33,580 bases of DNA from Ruminococcus sp. (lineage in GTDB: Bacteria; Bacillota; Clostridia; Oscillospirales; Ruminococcaceae). Position 1 is the stretch's first letter. Every line of letters begins with the position of its first letter. Below, piece after piece: positions 1 to 8,340 of the stretch. The stretch lies in contig JAFWWU010000017.1 in assembly GCA_017523285.1 (NCBI GenBank), positions 1 through 33,580 of the forward strand, read 5' to 3'. The position numbers and the translations under genes are program-made. Under the pieces are notes generated by a model that was not told the DNA's origin, did not search any database, and was given only the letters and a program-made list of their open reading frames with translations.

Positions 1-30
1 GCTCCTTTAGGTTTCTAAAGGAGCTTTTTT
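1..30 (+). terminator. Rho-independent terminator or attenuator before the first gene
   Basis: A perfect 10 bp stem (1-10 with 15-24) closes a 4-base loop (GTTT) and is followed by six T. It probably ends the gene left of the window. Only about 12 bases separate it from the ribosome binding site of the next gene and no promoter fits in between, so that gene may depend on read-through. Confidence 0.85.
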
Positions 31-55
31 ATTATATTTTTGAGGTGATATGGTT

Positions 56-1636
56 ATGGAAAAACTAAAGAAATATCCACTATTTAACAAATGGACACTT
101 GTTATTGTATTGTTTTCTTTTATTCAAAGCCTATGTTTGATAACTCATGGTGATGATTTATTCTGGCGACAAAAGTCGAGCTATAATAATATTTTTACTT
201 CTAAGAGTGAAAACGCACGATATTTTACTAATATTTTTACGCATTTAATTACATCTGATTCTTTATGTCGCATTATAATATATACTATTTTTCTATCAGC
301 TTTTCTTATCCTTATTGCCAAAATAGTTAATGGTGATAATCCGAAATTATTTTTTGGATATTCCTTTTCTTTTTTATCATTTCTTTTTTTACCTATTACA
401 TTTTATGAAAGTGTTTTTAATTGGATGTCTGGATTTACTAATTATGTAATATCTATGGTATTTTTATTTATGTATTTATGGTTTGTATATCCTATCTTAA
501 ATGGTCGAGAACCCAAGTATTCCAAATGGTTTGCTATTTATACTTTTTTTCTAGGTTTTTTAGGTTCTTTTTGTGTTGAGCATGTAAGTATATATAATTT
601 TATTTTCGGAATATTTATTATATTATACTCATATAAAATACATAAAAAGGTGTTCTTACCAAATATTACTTATATTATTTCTGTTATTATAGCTCTTATA
701 TTAATGTTTTCTAATTCTACTTATTCCGGTGTTTTAGCTGATGATCCGAATCGTGCCGGATTGCGATATTTTGAATTCTCCTTTTCAGATTTGTCAATGA
801 AATTATATACTGAAATAATACCTTTATTTGCCAAAAAATTCTGGTTTATTCATTTATTAATTGCGTTTAGTCTGTATATAATATTTTTTAAACTTGATAA
901 ATCTTCCTTTTCTAAGGAAAAAAAACGCTATTCAAATATCTCTATGATTTTAGTGGTTTTATATGCAATTTATTCACTCTTTTCTTCACTTTTTACTGAC
1001 TTTCAATCTTTAACATATGCATATAGAGTGAATGCATTAGAAACTGCGTTTGTCTTTTTATATATTCTTTCGATTATTTTTTTATCTTATAATATATTTG
1101 ATAGATATAGATTTATTCGTATATCTCTATATATAATAAGTATACTTATATTAACTGCACCATTTATTATTGTTAATCCGGTTACAGAGCGCTGTTTTTT
1201 TGCAGAATATTGTTTCTGGATTCTAACTACAGGGGAGATAGTCGTATATGTCCTTATTGAGTTAAAAGCAATTGATTTATTTCATTTTAAAAGACTGTTA
1301 TCTATTATATGTGCTTGTATGTTTTTTTCAATTTCATATATTAATGTTTCTAATAAAATATGTGAGATTATTCGCGTTAAATATATACATCAGCAAATAG
1401 ATAGCAATTCCAATGTAATTGAAATCATTGAAATACCATATTCCGAATATAGTTCAGATGTTATTTATATGTTTCCAACTTATAAAAAAACGGAAACTAT
1501 CACAGTTTCTGATAATATGATTGAAGCCAAAAAAAGATACTTTGAGTATTATAAGGATTATATCGGTGTTGATGACAGATTTGATCCCAAAAAATTTGTA
1601 TATATCTCTATTCAGGATTACTTCATGAATCATTAA
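56..1636 (+). CDS. Polytopic membrane protein, DUF6056-like
   Basis: A 526-residue integral membrane protein of unknown function. It has roughly 11-12 hydrophobic segments and a soluble C-terminal tail of about 90 residues rich in Tyr, Ile and Lys. A GDDLFW motif follows the first membrane segment, and a WMSGFTNY motif lies in an early loop; together they resemble DUF6056-type membrane proteins, which are often found with surface glycan genes. That assignment is from memory of the family. The start is set at the ATG at 56: GAGGTG at 42-47 is 8 bases from it, but only 2 bases from the ATG at 50. The gene is much richer in A+T (many ATA, TTT and TAT codons) than everything downstream, which suggests a horizontally acquired surface-polysaccharide locus extending left of the window. 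Confidence 0.7.
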   Translation: MEKLKKYPLFNKWTLVIVLFSFIQSLCLITHGDDLFWRQKSSYNNIFTSKSENARYFTNIFTHLITSDSLCRIIIYTIFLSAFLILIAKIVNGDNPKLFFGYSFSFLSFLFLPITFYESVFNWMSGFTNYVISMVFLFMYLWFVYPILNGREPKYSKWFAIYTFFLGFLGSFCVEHVSIYNFIFGIFIILYSYKIHKKVFLPNITYIISVIIALILMFSNSTYSGVLADDPNRAGLRYFEFSFSDLSMKLYTEIIPLFAKKFWFIHLLIAFSLYIIFFKLDKSSFSKEKKRYSNISMILVVLYAIYSLFSSLFTDFQSLTYAYRVNALETAFVFLYILSIIFLSYNIFDRYRFIRISLYIISILILTAPFIIVNPVTERCFFAEYCFWILTTGEIVVYVLIELKAIDLFHFKRLLSIICACMFFSISYINVSNKICEIIRVKYIHQQIDSNSNVIEIIEIPYSEYSSDVIYMFPTYKKTETITVSDNMIEAKKRYFEYYKDYIGVDDRFDPKKFVYISIQDYFMNH

Positions 1637-1640
1637 AAGA

Positions 1641-1668
1641 AAAGCGGCTATTTTAAAATAGCCGCTTT
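1641..1668. terminator. Bidirectional terminator
   Basis: A 28-base perfect palindrome (GC-rich AAAGCGGC arms) lies between two convergent genes. Read on the minus strand it is followed by TTTTCTTTT, a good T-tract. On the plus strand the tract is weaker (TTTGATTATTT). It probably serves both genes. Confidence 0.8.
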
Positions 1669-1670
1669 GA

Positions 1671-1889
1671 TTATTTCAGAGCAGAAGGAACTTCGATAAG
1701 CTTTTCCTTCATTATATCTGTATTGAATTCAATAATTTCTGTCTGTGCGTTTGCAAATTCCGGAGCTTTGATATAAATTTTTGCAGTTTTTTTATCTGTA
1801 AATTTCCTTGCAAATACAGGATTCTCTACCATAACTTTTTTTGAGTAAACGTATTTGTTCAGTTCAGTTAATTTTACTATCCATGACAT
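1671..1889 (-). CDS. Small protein of unknown function (72 aa)
   Basis: A 72-residue protein with no recognised domain, signal peptide or membrane segment. It is rich in Lys, Ile and Glu, with an alternating pattern (TAKIYIKAPEFANAQTEIIEF) that suggests beta strands. A GGAGG site overlaps the last codons of the upstream DUF218 gene and stands 9 bases from the ATG, so translation is probably coupled. It is the last gene of the minus-strand operon, ending at the shared terminator. Operon position and a clear ribosome binding site make it a real gene; its role is unknown. Confidence 0.65.
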   Translation of the reverse strand: MSWIVKLTELNKYVYSKKVMVENPVFARKFTDKKTAKIYIKAPEFANAQTEIIEFNTDIMKEKLIEVPSALK

Positions 1890-1894
1890 TTATA

Positions 1895-2683
1895 TCAGCC
1901 TCCAGTGATGAATTGATGAGTCACGCCGAATAATTCTCTTACATAATATGTTGGCAGAAGCCATAACGCTGTCGGGGCAGAAAGATTTGAAATTGATTTA
2001 TAACCATAGTTTTTTGCAATCATTTCTGCTCTAAGCTGATGATAACCATCTGTTACAATTGTAATATTCTGTGGAAGTTCATATTCTGCGATTAGTTTCT
2101 TTGAAAATTCAAGATTTTCTCTTGTTGATGTTGAAGCAGACTCTATAATTATTCTGTTTTCGGAAATGCCCTTTTTTGTCAGATAATCATGCATGCATTG
2201 TGCCTCGCTGATAATCTCATCGGTTCCTTTTCCACCCGAAACTATAACCTTAACATCGGGATTTTCAATCAGATAATCATAAGCGGTATCAAGTCTGCGT
2301 TTAAGCATCTGCGACGGCTGACCATCTTTTACTTTACATCCAAGAATAATCAGCGTTGTGTTCTTTGATTCAGGTTTGTCATTTGCAGCTTTTACGATGA
2401 AAAATGTTATTAAAAATGCTGTTATCAAAGTAATGATAATCACGACATTAACAGCAATAACAATCGCTTTTCCTGTTTTGTTTTCGGATATATGTCTGAC
2501 AAATAAGCTTATTCTGTTATAAAATATACAATATAAAAGTATAATCAGAGATACTCCGAATCCGCATATATTACCGAGATTTATTATTCTATGAAGCATA
2601 GGTGCCGCAAATATAAGCAAAAAAATAATTGAAGCAAGAGCTATAACAGCTCTTACTTCAAAATTATTCATAGGAGATATCAT
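1895..2683 (-). CDS. DUF218/YdcF-family membrane protein
   Basis: A 262-residue membrane protein of the YdcF/SanA/ElyC (DUF218) family, members of which are linked to envelope or peptidoglycan precursor maintenance in other bacteria. Three hydrophobic segments (about residues 10-30, 37-55 and 72-97) precede a cytoplasmic or outward-facing DUF218 domain from about 108. The domain shows the family landmarks: LIILGCKVKDGQPS, a VIVSGGKG loop, the ESASTSTREN motif and TDGYHQLRA. The ATG overlaps the TGA of the upstream TSCPD gene (ATGA) and AAGGAA lies just before it. An ATG four codons further in lacks a ribosome binding site. The precise substrate is unknown. Confidence 0.88.
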   Translation of the reverse strand: MISPMNNFEVRAVIALASIIFLLIFAAPMLHRIINLGNICGFGVSLIILLYCIFYNRISLFVRHISENKTGKAIVIAVNVVIIITLITAFLITFFIVKAANDKPESKNTTLIILGCKVKDGQPSQMLKRRLDTAYDYLIENPDVKVIVSGGKGTDEIISEAQCMHDYLTKKGISENRIIIESASTSTRENLEFSKKLIAEYELPQNITIVTDGYHQLRAEMIAKNYGYKSISNLSAPTALWLLPTYYVRELFGVTHQFITGG

Positions 2684-2925
2684 AAGATTTCCTTTAATGC
2701 TTCAGCAAGCTGTGCAGGACATGAAGTATTCTTCATGCCGCAGGTAATACCTTCAAGACGTTCAATAACGTCCTCAGCTTTCATACCCTTAACAAGCTGA
2801 CCGATACCTTTAAGATTACCGTTACAACCGCCTATAAATTCAATATTCTCAATTGTTCCGTCGTCATTGATGTCAATAAAAATTTTGCGTGAGCATACGT
2901 TTACTGGAGTATATTCATATTTCAT
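2680..2925 (-). CDS. TSCPD-domain small protein (TIGR03905 type)
   Basis: An 81-residue protein matching the short TSCPD family, named after the motif seen here near the C-terminus (NTSCPAQLAEAL). Conserved cysteines occur in VCS, GGCNGN, ITCG and TSCP, suggesting a metal site or redox function. The same domain ends some ribonucleotide reductases, but this stand-alone form has no established function. It lies in an operon between malic enzyme (12 bases upstream, with AGGAGG in the gap) and the DUF218 gene, which it overlaps by 4 bases. Length and motif fit the family well. Confidence 0.9.
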   Translation of the reverse strand: MKYEYTPVNVCSRKIFIDINDDGTIENIEFIGGCNGNLKGIGQLVKGMKAEDVIERLEGITCGMKNTSCPAQLAEALKEIL

Positions 2926-2937
2926 ATTATTTGCCTC

Positions 2938-4113
2938 CTATTTGATTTTTGCTACGTTTGATTTAATTGCTGCTTCGGCAACAGCCTTTGCAACAGCCTT
3001 TGGCACTTCTCTGTCAAATGGGTCAGGAAGAATATTATCTGCATTGAGCTTTTCAGATGGAACGCTGTCTGCAATTGCATAAGCAGCTGCAAGCTTCATT
3101 TCTTCATTTATATCTGACGCTCTTACAGCGAGTGCACCCTTGAAAACGCCAGGGAATGCAACAACATTGTTAATCTGGTTAGGATAGTCACTTCTGCCTG
3201 TTCCTACGATAAATGCTCCGGCTTCCTTAGCGTCCTCCGGCATAATTTCAGGAGTAGGATTTGCCATAGCAAAAACGATAGGCTTATCAGCCATAGACTT
3301 AATCATATCTTTTGTAACAAGATTTGGTCTTGATACACCGATAAATGCGTCTGCATTCTTCATTGCGTCTGCAAGTGAGCCTTTAAGCTTGTTTTTGTTT
3401 GTAATCTTTGCCATTTCGTAATGTGCAGGATTTTCAAAATCATCTCCGTCGCAGATAATTCCCTTTACGTCAACCATTATAATATTTCCCATACCGAGAG
3501 AAATAAAATGCTTGGCAATGGCAATTCCTGCCGCACCTGCACCGTTAATTACAAGAGTCATATCAGATATCTTCTTGCCTGCAACCTTAGCGGCGTTAAG
3601 CATAGCCGCACTTGCAACGATAGCTGTACCATGCTGGTCATCATGGAAAACAGGAATATCTACAAGCTTTTTAAGCTTTGCTTCAATTTCAAAACAGCGT
3701 GGAGCTGAAATATCTTCAAGATTGATTCCGCCGAAGCTTTTTGAAATCATAGCGATTGTATTTACAATTTCGTCTGTATCCTTAGAATCTATACAAAGCG
3801 GAAAAGCGTCAACATCTGCAAATTCCTTGAAGAGAGCACATTTTCCTTCCATAACAGGCATAGCGGCAAGCGGACCGATATCACCGAGTCCGAGAACTGC
3901 TGTACCATCTGTAATAACTGCAACGAGATTATGTCTGCGAGTAAGCTCGTAGGATAAATCAGGATTTTTTTCGATTTCAAGACAAGGTTTTGCGACACCC
4001 GGAGTATAAGCGTGTGAAAGCTGGTCACGGTTGTTTACGGGAGTTCTTGAAACGATTTCTATTTTGCCCTGCCATTCCTTATGTTTGTTGAGGGCTGATT
4101 CCATAATATCCAT
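2938..4113 (-). CDS. NAD(P)-dependent malic enzyme
   Basis: Oxidative decarboxylation of malate to pyruvate and CO2 in the cytoplasm. The 391-residue length fits the short bacterial malic enzymes that lack the phosphotransacetylase-like C-terminal domain. Visible signatures: LSHAYTPGVAKPC with the catalytic Tyr; ITDGTAVLGLGDIG and EGKCALFKEFADVDAFP in the substrate domain; PVFHDDQHGTA with metal-binding acidic residues; and a Rossmann loop INGAGAAGIAIA. The start is placed at the ATG at 4113, which has GGAG 7 bases upstream, rather than at ATG codons up to 11 residues earlier that lack a site. It follows the PHP gene and precedes the TSCPD gene in one minus-strand unit. A hairpin lies in its leader. 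Confidence 0.95.
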   Translation of the reverse strand: MDIMESALNKHKEWQGKIEIVSRTPVNNRDQLSHAYTPGVAKPCLEIEKNPDLSYELTRRHNLVAVITDGTAVLGLGDIGPLAAMPVMEGKCALFKEFADVDAFPLCIDSKDTDEIVNTIAMISKSFGGINLEDISAPRCFEIEAKLKKLVDIPVFHDDQHGTAIVASAAMLNAAKVAGKKISDMTLVINGAGAAGIAIAKHFISLGMGNIIMVDVKGIICDGDDFENPAHYEMAKITNKNKLKGSLADAMKNADAFIGVSRPNLVTKDMIKSMADKPIVFAMANPTPEIMPEDAKEAGAFIVGTGRSDYPNQINNVVAFPGVFKGALAVRASDINEEMKLAAAYAIADSVPSEKLNADNILPDPFDREVPKAVAKAVAEAAIKSNVAKIK

Positions 4114-4126
4114 TTTTTTCTCCATT

Positions 4127-4169
4127 CTGCCGCAAGGGGATAGCAAAACCGAAAAATCATCTGCGGCAG
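4127..4169 (-). promoter_or_regulatory. Leader hairpin before malic enzyme
   Basis: A perfect 8 bp inverted repeat (CTGCCGCA at 4127-4134, TGCGGCAG at 4162-4169) encloses a 27-base loop. In the transcript its 3' arm ends a few bases before the GGAG of malic enzyme, so the hairpin could affect ribosome access or mark an RNA processing site between the PHP and malic enzyme genes. There is no T-tract, so it is not a terminator. Confidence 0.45.
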
Positions 4170-4192
4170 GCTGATTTTAGCGGACATATAAA

Positions 4193-5032
4193 TTAATCTG
4201 TCGATTTATTTGAAAGCTTTATAATTCTGTCAAGATTTTCCTTAGTAGTCGATTCGCTTCCGAGATGTGTCGGAACTGCATTATAAAGACCGTGGAAATC
4301 CGAACCGCCTGTCTGGATAAGCTCATATTTTTCAGCAATAGAGCGAAGCTCACTGCGGTAATTTTCATTGGCCGAATAGTGATTTACTTCAACGCCGTCG
4401 ATTTTACCTGCTTTTGCAAGCTCTTCAAGCAGTTCCATATTGTCATACTGTGCAGGGTGAGCCATAACAGCCACACCTCTTGCAGAGTGAATAAGGTCGA
4501 GTACAGCATTTACATCAGGATATTCACGTTCAACATAGCATGAACCTGTCTGAGGATTAAAAAGCTCTTTGTCAAGTTCACCATAGAATTCAAGAGCGTA
4601 GCCGTAATCGATAAGAGCTCTCATAATATGCTGCTTGAATATACTTTTACTGCTTGTTGTATGTTTAAGTATACTTTCAAGAGTAATAGGATATTTTTCC
4701 ATAACCTTTTCAATCATTTCTTTAGAACAAGCTTTTCTGATTTCGCATGATTTAAGACACAGAACTTCAAGACGGTCAGGTTTTTTCGGTGCATAACAAA
4801 GGATATGTACTTTTGAATTGCGTTTTTTATCCCATGCCGAAAGTTCAACGCCGTGAAGAATTTTTACACCATGACGTTCGCCGAGAATATCTGCTCTTGA
4901 AAATGAAGACATTGTGTCGTGGTCTGTAATAGATAGAAAATCAATATTCATTCTTTTTGCCTGAGAGATTACGTCCTCAATACCGAGCGAACCGTCAGAC
5001 AGCTTTGTATGACAATGTAAATCACAAATCAT
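4193..5032 (-). CDS. PHP-domain phosphoesterase (YciV/TrpH type)
   Basis: A 279-residue metal-dependent PHP phosphoesterase. The family includes 3',5'-nucleoside bisphosphate phosphatases and 5'-3' exonucleases such as RNase AM (YciV/TrpH), so an RNA-end or nucleotide clean-up role is likely. Metal-binding motifs are in the expected order: DLHCHTKLSDG at the N-terminus, ITDHDT near residue 36, GVELS, MAHPAQ in the C-terminal half and GGSDFHG near the end. GGAG stands 8 bases from the ATG. It is the first gene of the minus-strand operon, with a promoter in the divergent region it shares with the HD-domain gene. Confidence 0.9.
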   Translation of the reverse strand: MICDLHCHTKLSDGSLGIEDVISQAKRMNIDFLSITDHDTMSSFSRADILGERHGVKILHGVELSAWDKKRNSKVHILCYAPKKPDRLEVLCLKSCEIRKACSKEMIEKVMEKYPITLESILKHTTSSKSIFKQHIMRALIDYGYALEFYGELDKELFNPQTGSCYVEREYPDVNAVLDLIHSARGVAVMAHPAQYDNMELLEELAKAGKIDGVEVNHYSANENYRSELRSIAEKYELIQTGGSDFHGLYNAVPTHLGSESTTKENLDRIIKLSNKSTD

Positions 5033-5048
5033 AGTAAAACTCCGTTCT

Positions 5049-5080
5049 GCCGTTATGTTTAAGATAAGCGCTGAAACGGC
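5049..5080 (-). promoter_or_regulatory. Leader inverted repeat before the PHP gene
   Basis: A 6 bp inverted repeat (GCCGTT at 5049-5054, AACGGC at 5075-5080) lies in the leader just before the ribosome binding site. The transcript reads CGGCAGAACGGAG, which matches the malic enzyme leader (CGGCAGAATGGAG) at 12 of 13 bases. The stem is short and may be chance. Confidence 0.3.
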
Positions 5081-5121
5081 GGTGGTTAAAATATTTTAAA
5101 AGGTCACAAAAACCTTTATTA

Positions 5122-5150
5122 ATTATATCACATTTTTTTAAAAAAATCAA
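5122..5150 (-). promoter_or_regulatory. Promoter of the PHP-malic enzyme operon
   Basis: On the minus strand TTGATT (5150-5145) and a perfect TATAAT (5127-5122) are 17 bases apart. The region is very AT-rich, so the -35 match is only moderate. Confidence 0.5.
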
Positions 5151-5198
5151 GAAAAATTTGTCTTAAATTATTTGGTAGAAAATACCAACAAAAAATCA

Positions 5199-5227
5199 TT
5201 GAAATCTGTTGAAAAATGGTGTATAAT
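5199..5227 (+). promoter_or_regulatory. Promoter of the HD-domain gene
   Basis: TTGAAA (5199-5204) and TATAAT (5222-5227) are 17 bases apart, about 30 bases before the start codon. It is divergent from the PHP operon promoter. Confidence 0.75.
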
Positions 5228-5259
5228 GTTATAAAATGATTGCGATAGGAGTCATATAA

Positions 5260-5763
5260 ATGATAAAAGCTATTTGTTCGAAAAAAGAACTTTCGGAAAA
5301 CTCGTATTACGAGCATATCCGTGATATAATAGAAAGCGACGAATTTATAAAGCTTAAAGATATTACTCACCACAGAGTAACAACAAGGTATCAGCATTGC
5401 ATAAATGTATCATACCATAATTATGTTATCTGCCGTAAGCTTGGTTTTGACGCTGTTTCGGCGGCAAGAGCGGGGCTTCTTCACGACCTTTTCTATTATA
5501 ACCGCAAGGAATATAATAAATCACATAAGGTTTTATCGCACAGCCGTTTTCATTCGCTTGTTGCACTTGATAATGCACTTAAGCTTACGGAAATAAACGA
5601 CCGTGAGCGTGATATAATTGAAAATCATATGTGGCCTGCAACAAAACAGCGTCCTAAATATAAAGAAAGTTATATAATTGTTGTTGTGGATAAATATTGC
5701 GCAATACTTGAAGTATGTCTGCCAAAGCTCAAAAAGCTCATGCAGATGTGCAAAAGAGGTTAA
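5260..5763 (+). CDS. HD-domain phosphohydrolase
   Basis: A 167-residue protein with the HD metal-dependent phosphohydrolase signature in order: H46 in RYQHCINV, the H75-D76 pair in AGLLHDLF, H98 in RFHSLVAL, H123 in IIENHMWP and D144 in VVVDKYC. These five positions are the usual metal ligands, so the enzyme should be active. The family acts on nucleotides or cyclic nucleotides; the substrate cannot be read from sequence. It has its own promoter and an AGGAG-like site. Its TAA overlaps the stop of hflX on the other strand by three bases, with no room for a terminator between them. Confidence 0.85.
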   Translation: MIKAICSKKELSENSYYEHIRDIIESDEFIKLKDITHHRVTTRYQHCINVSYHNYVICRKLGFDAVSAARAGLLHDLFYYNRKEYNKSHKVLSHSRFHSLVALDNALKLTEINDRERDIIENHMWPATKQRPKYKESYIIVVVDKYCAILEVCLPKLKKLMQMCKRG

Positions 5764-7010
5764 TCAACTTTGTATTGTTCTGCCTGACTTACAAGCTTTA
5801 TATCAACGAGAGCGTCAATCAGTGTACCCTCTGCTTCATATTCCTCTGAAAAGATTTTTCCGTCAATTCGGATTTTTCCGATTAATGCGGTTTTATCATA
5901 AGGGATAAGAAGCTTCATTCTTCTTGCTGTTTCAGGTAGATTTTTTGCGATACATTCAAGCAGACGCTTGAATCCGTCGTGATGTCTTGCACTTATTATT
6001 ACTGTTTTATCATCTTCAAAAACAGTATCGAGATTAAGTGCGGCATCACATTTATTCATAACATTTATCTGAGGTATGCCGTCACATCCAAGCTCTGAAA
6101 GCAGCTGACGTGTAACCTCAGCTTGTTGTTCTCTTTCCTTTGAGGATAAATCCTGTACATTGAGAATAATATCAGCCGCTGCGGCTTCTTCAAGAGTTGA
6201 TTTGAAGGCTTCAACGAGATTATGCGGCAGACGTCTGATAAGTCCGACTGTATCGATAAGCATTACGCTTCTTCCATCGGGAAGCTCAAGAGAACGTGAA
6301 GTGATGTCGAGTGTTGCAAAAAGCTTGTTTTCAGCTAAAACACCTGCATCTGTAAGAGCGTTCAGCAGAGTTGACTTTCCGACGTTTGTATATCCTACGA
6401 TAGCCGCGCACAGAACACCGTCTTTTTTACGTCTTGAACGTGAGAATGTACGGTGTTTTTTCAGTTCTTCAAGTTCAGCTTCAAGATATGAAATTCTCTT
6501 TCGTATATGACGTTTGTCTGTTTCAAGCTTTGTTTCACCCGGACCTCTTGTACCGATACCGCCGCCCAGACGTGAGAGCGATGTGCCGAGTCCCGTAAGA
6601 CGCGGCAGTCTGTATTTCTGCTGTGCAAGTTCAACCTGAAGCTTACCCTCTTTAGTTCTTGCTCTCTGCGCAAAGATATCAAGAATAAGCGTAGTTCTGT
6701 CGATTACTCTGACGTTTACGATATCCTCGATATTTCTGACCTGAACACCTGTAAGCTCATGGTCGAAGATTACAAGCTCAGCTTCAAGAGCTTCAATCTG
6801 CCCCTGTAATTCTTCAAGTCTGCCTGCACCCATGCAGGTCGCAGGGTCGTATGTGTTTTTTCTTTGCATACATACCCCGACAACCTCGGCATTGGCTGTT
6901 TCGGCAAGCTCTGCAAGCTCTGCTATTGAAGCATCAGCGTCAAATTCACCTGTATCGACTGAGGCAAGAATGGCTCTGACAGGTTGTTCTTCAATTTTAT
7001 TTTCGTACAT
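5760..7010 (-). CDS. hflX: GTPase HflX
   Basis: A ribosome-associated GTPase that binds the 50S subunit; family members split stalled or hibernating ribosomes under stress. Its 416 residues contain the HflX-specific N-terminal domain (PATCMGAGRLEEL; a Gly-rich SRLGGGIGTRGPGETKLE linker near 145-163), a coiled coil near 165-188 and the G domain with Walker A GYTNVGKST (206-214), DTVGLI (253-258) and NKCD near 323. GGAGG lies 6 bases from the ATG. It follows tyrS by 22 bases, so the two are probably co-transcribed. The stop codon overlaps that of the convergent HD gene. Confidence 0.97.
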   Translation of the reverse strand: MYENKIEEQPVRAILASVDTGEFDADASIAELAELAETANAEVVGVCMQRKNTYDPATCMGAGRLEELQGQIEALEAELVIFDHELTGVQVRNIEDIVNVRVIDRTTLILDIFAQRARTKEGKLQVELAQQKYRLPRLTGLGTSLSRLGGGIGTRGPGETKLETDKRHIRKRISYLEAELEELKKHRTFSRSRRKKDGVLCAAIVGYTNVGKSTLLNALTDAGVLAENKLFATLDITSRSLELPDGRSVMLIDTVGLIRRLPHNLVEAFKSTLEEAAAADIILNVQDLSSKEREQQAEVTRQLLSELGCDGIPQINVMNKCDAALNLDTVFEDDKTVIISARHHDGFKRLLECIAKNLPETARRMKLLIPYDKTALIGKIRIDGKIFSEEYEAEGTLIDALVDIKLVSQAEQYKVD

Positions 7011-7032
7011 AATTACCTCCGACGGTAAATTA

Positions 7033-8250
7033 TTATTTCAGAATTACTTTGTGGAAGCTCTTTTTGCCTTTCTTGATGATAACTTCATCTGTGATTGGAA
7101 TAATTGCCTTAGGGTCAGTGATTTTTTCATCGTTTACAGAAACGCCGCCCTGCTGTACATTTCTTCTTGCTTCAGAAGTTGAAGGAGCAAGCTTTGTTTT
7201 AACGAGTAATGAAAGTATACCCATTCCGCCGTCTGTTAATTCATCGGCTGTGATTTCAGTTGTAGGCATATTTTCGCTTGAACCGCCGTTTGCAAAGATT
7301 GCCTTAGCAGCTTCACGAGCTTTGTCAGCCTCTTCTTCGCCATGAACAAGCTTTGTAAGTTCATAAGCAAGAAGCTCCTTGGCTGTATTGAACTGAGCAC
7401 CTTCCATTGTTTTTTCCATTTCTTCGATTTCTTCAACAGGAACGAATGTGAGCATTTTAAGGCACTTGATAACGTCAGCATCAGCAACATTTCTCCAGTA
7501 CTGGAAGAATTCGTAAGGAGTTGTCTTTTCAGGGTCAAGCCATACAGCACCCTTTTCAGTCTTACCCATTTTCTTGCCTTCTGAATTGAGAAGAAGAGTA
7601 ATTGTCATTGCGTAAGCGTCTTTGCCGAGCTTACGACGGATAAGTTCTGTACCGCCGAGCATATTAGCCCACTGGTCATCGCCGCCGAACTGCATATTAC
7701 AGCCGTATTTCTGGAAAAGTTCCATGAAGTCGTAGCTCTGCATAATCATATAGTTGAATTCAAGGAATGTAAGTCCTCTTTCCATTCTCTGCTTGTAGCA
7801 TTCGTGAGAGAGCATTCTGTTTACGCTGAAGCAAGCACCGACATCACGGAGAAGCTCAACATAGTTGAGATTCATAAGCCAGTCTGCATTGTTTACAACG
7901 ATAGCCTTATCTTCTGAAAAATCGATAAAGCGGCTCATCTGCTTCTTGAAGCAGTCAACATTGTGCTGAATTGTTTCAGGTGTCATCATCTTACGCATAT
8001 CAGTTTTGCCTGACGGGTCGCCAATCATAGCAGTACCACCGCCGATAAGTACGATAGGCTTATTGCCTGCCATCTGTAAACGCTTCATAAGGCAGAGTGC
8101 CATGAAGTGTCCAACGTGGAGAGAGTCTGCTGTCGGGTCAAAGCCGATGTAGAATGTAGCTTTACCTGCGTTTACAAGCTCCTCGATTTCTTTTTCGTCG
8201 GTCAGCTGTGCAAGCAGACCTCTTCTTCTGAGTTCTTCAAAAGTTGTCAT
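7033..8250 (-). CDS. tyrS: Tyrosine--tRNA ligase
   Basis: Charges tRNA-Tyr in the cytoplasm. It is a 405-residue class I synthetase with the HIGH-type motif HVGHF near residue 46, the KMSKS counterpart KKMGKT in the middle, the Tyr-binding segment YMIMQSYDF and QFGGDDQW, and a C-terminal S4 RNA-binding domain ([16 protein letters not shown]). AAAGGAG precedes the ATG by 11 bases. No T-box lies directly in front, but one begins the transcription unit about 1.4 kb upstream, ahead of two other genes. hflX follows by 22 bases. Confidence 0.97.
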   Translation of the reverse strand: MTTFEELRRRGLLAQLTDEKEIEELVNAGKATFYIGFDPTADSLHVGHFMALCLMKRLQMAGNKPIVLIGGGTAMIGDPSGKTDMRKMMTPETIQHNVDCFKKQMSRFIDFSEDKAIVVNNADWLMNLNYVELLRDVGACFSVNRMLSHECYKQRMERGLTFLEFNYMIMQSYDFMELFQKYGCNMQFGGDDQWANMLGGTELIRRKLGKDAYAMTITLLLNSEGKKMGKTEKGAVWLDPEKTTPYEFFQYWRNVADADVIKCLKMLTFVPVEEIEEMEKTMEGAQFNTAKELLAYELTKLVHGEEEADKAREAAKAIFANGGSSENMPTTEITADELTDGGMGILSLLVKTKLAPSTSEARRNVQQGGVSVNDEKITDPKAIIPITDEVIIKKGKKSFHKVILK

Positions 8251-8298
8251 AATTTTTATTCTCCTTTACATTATTTATATATTTATATTTGATTCCGC

Positions 8299-8326
8299 AA
8301 CACATAAAGTTTGCCGCAGATGTGTT
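8299..8326 (-). promoter_or_regulatory. Hairpin in the leader of tyrS
   Basis: A 7 bp inverted repeat (AACACAT at 8299-8305, ATGTGTT at 8320-8326) with a 14-base loop lies in the 90-base gap between the radical SAM gene and tyrS. There is no T-tract and no T-box consensus. It may be a processing or stabilising element. Confidence 0.35.
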
Positions 8327-8340
8327 AAGGCTGTATTTGT

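Noticed and set aside
3512-3952. Long plus-strand open frame opposite malic enzyme
   Set aside because: It has no ribosome binding site and is the complement of conserved malic enzyme codons.
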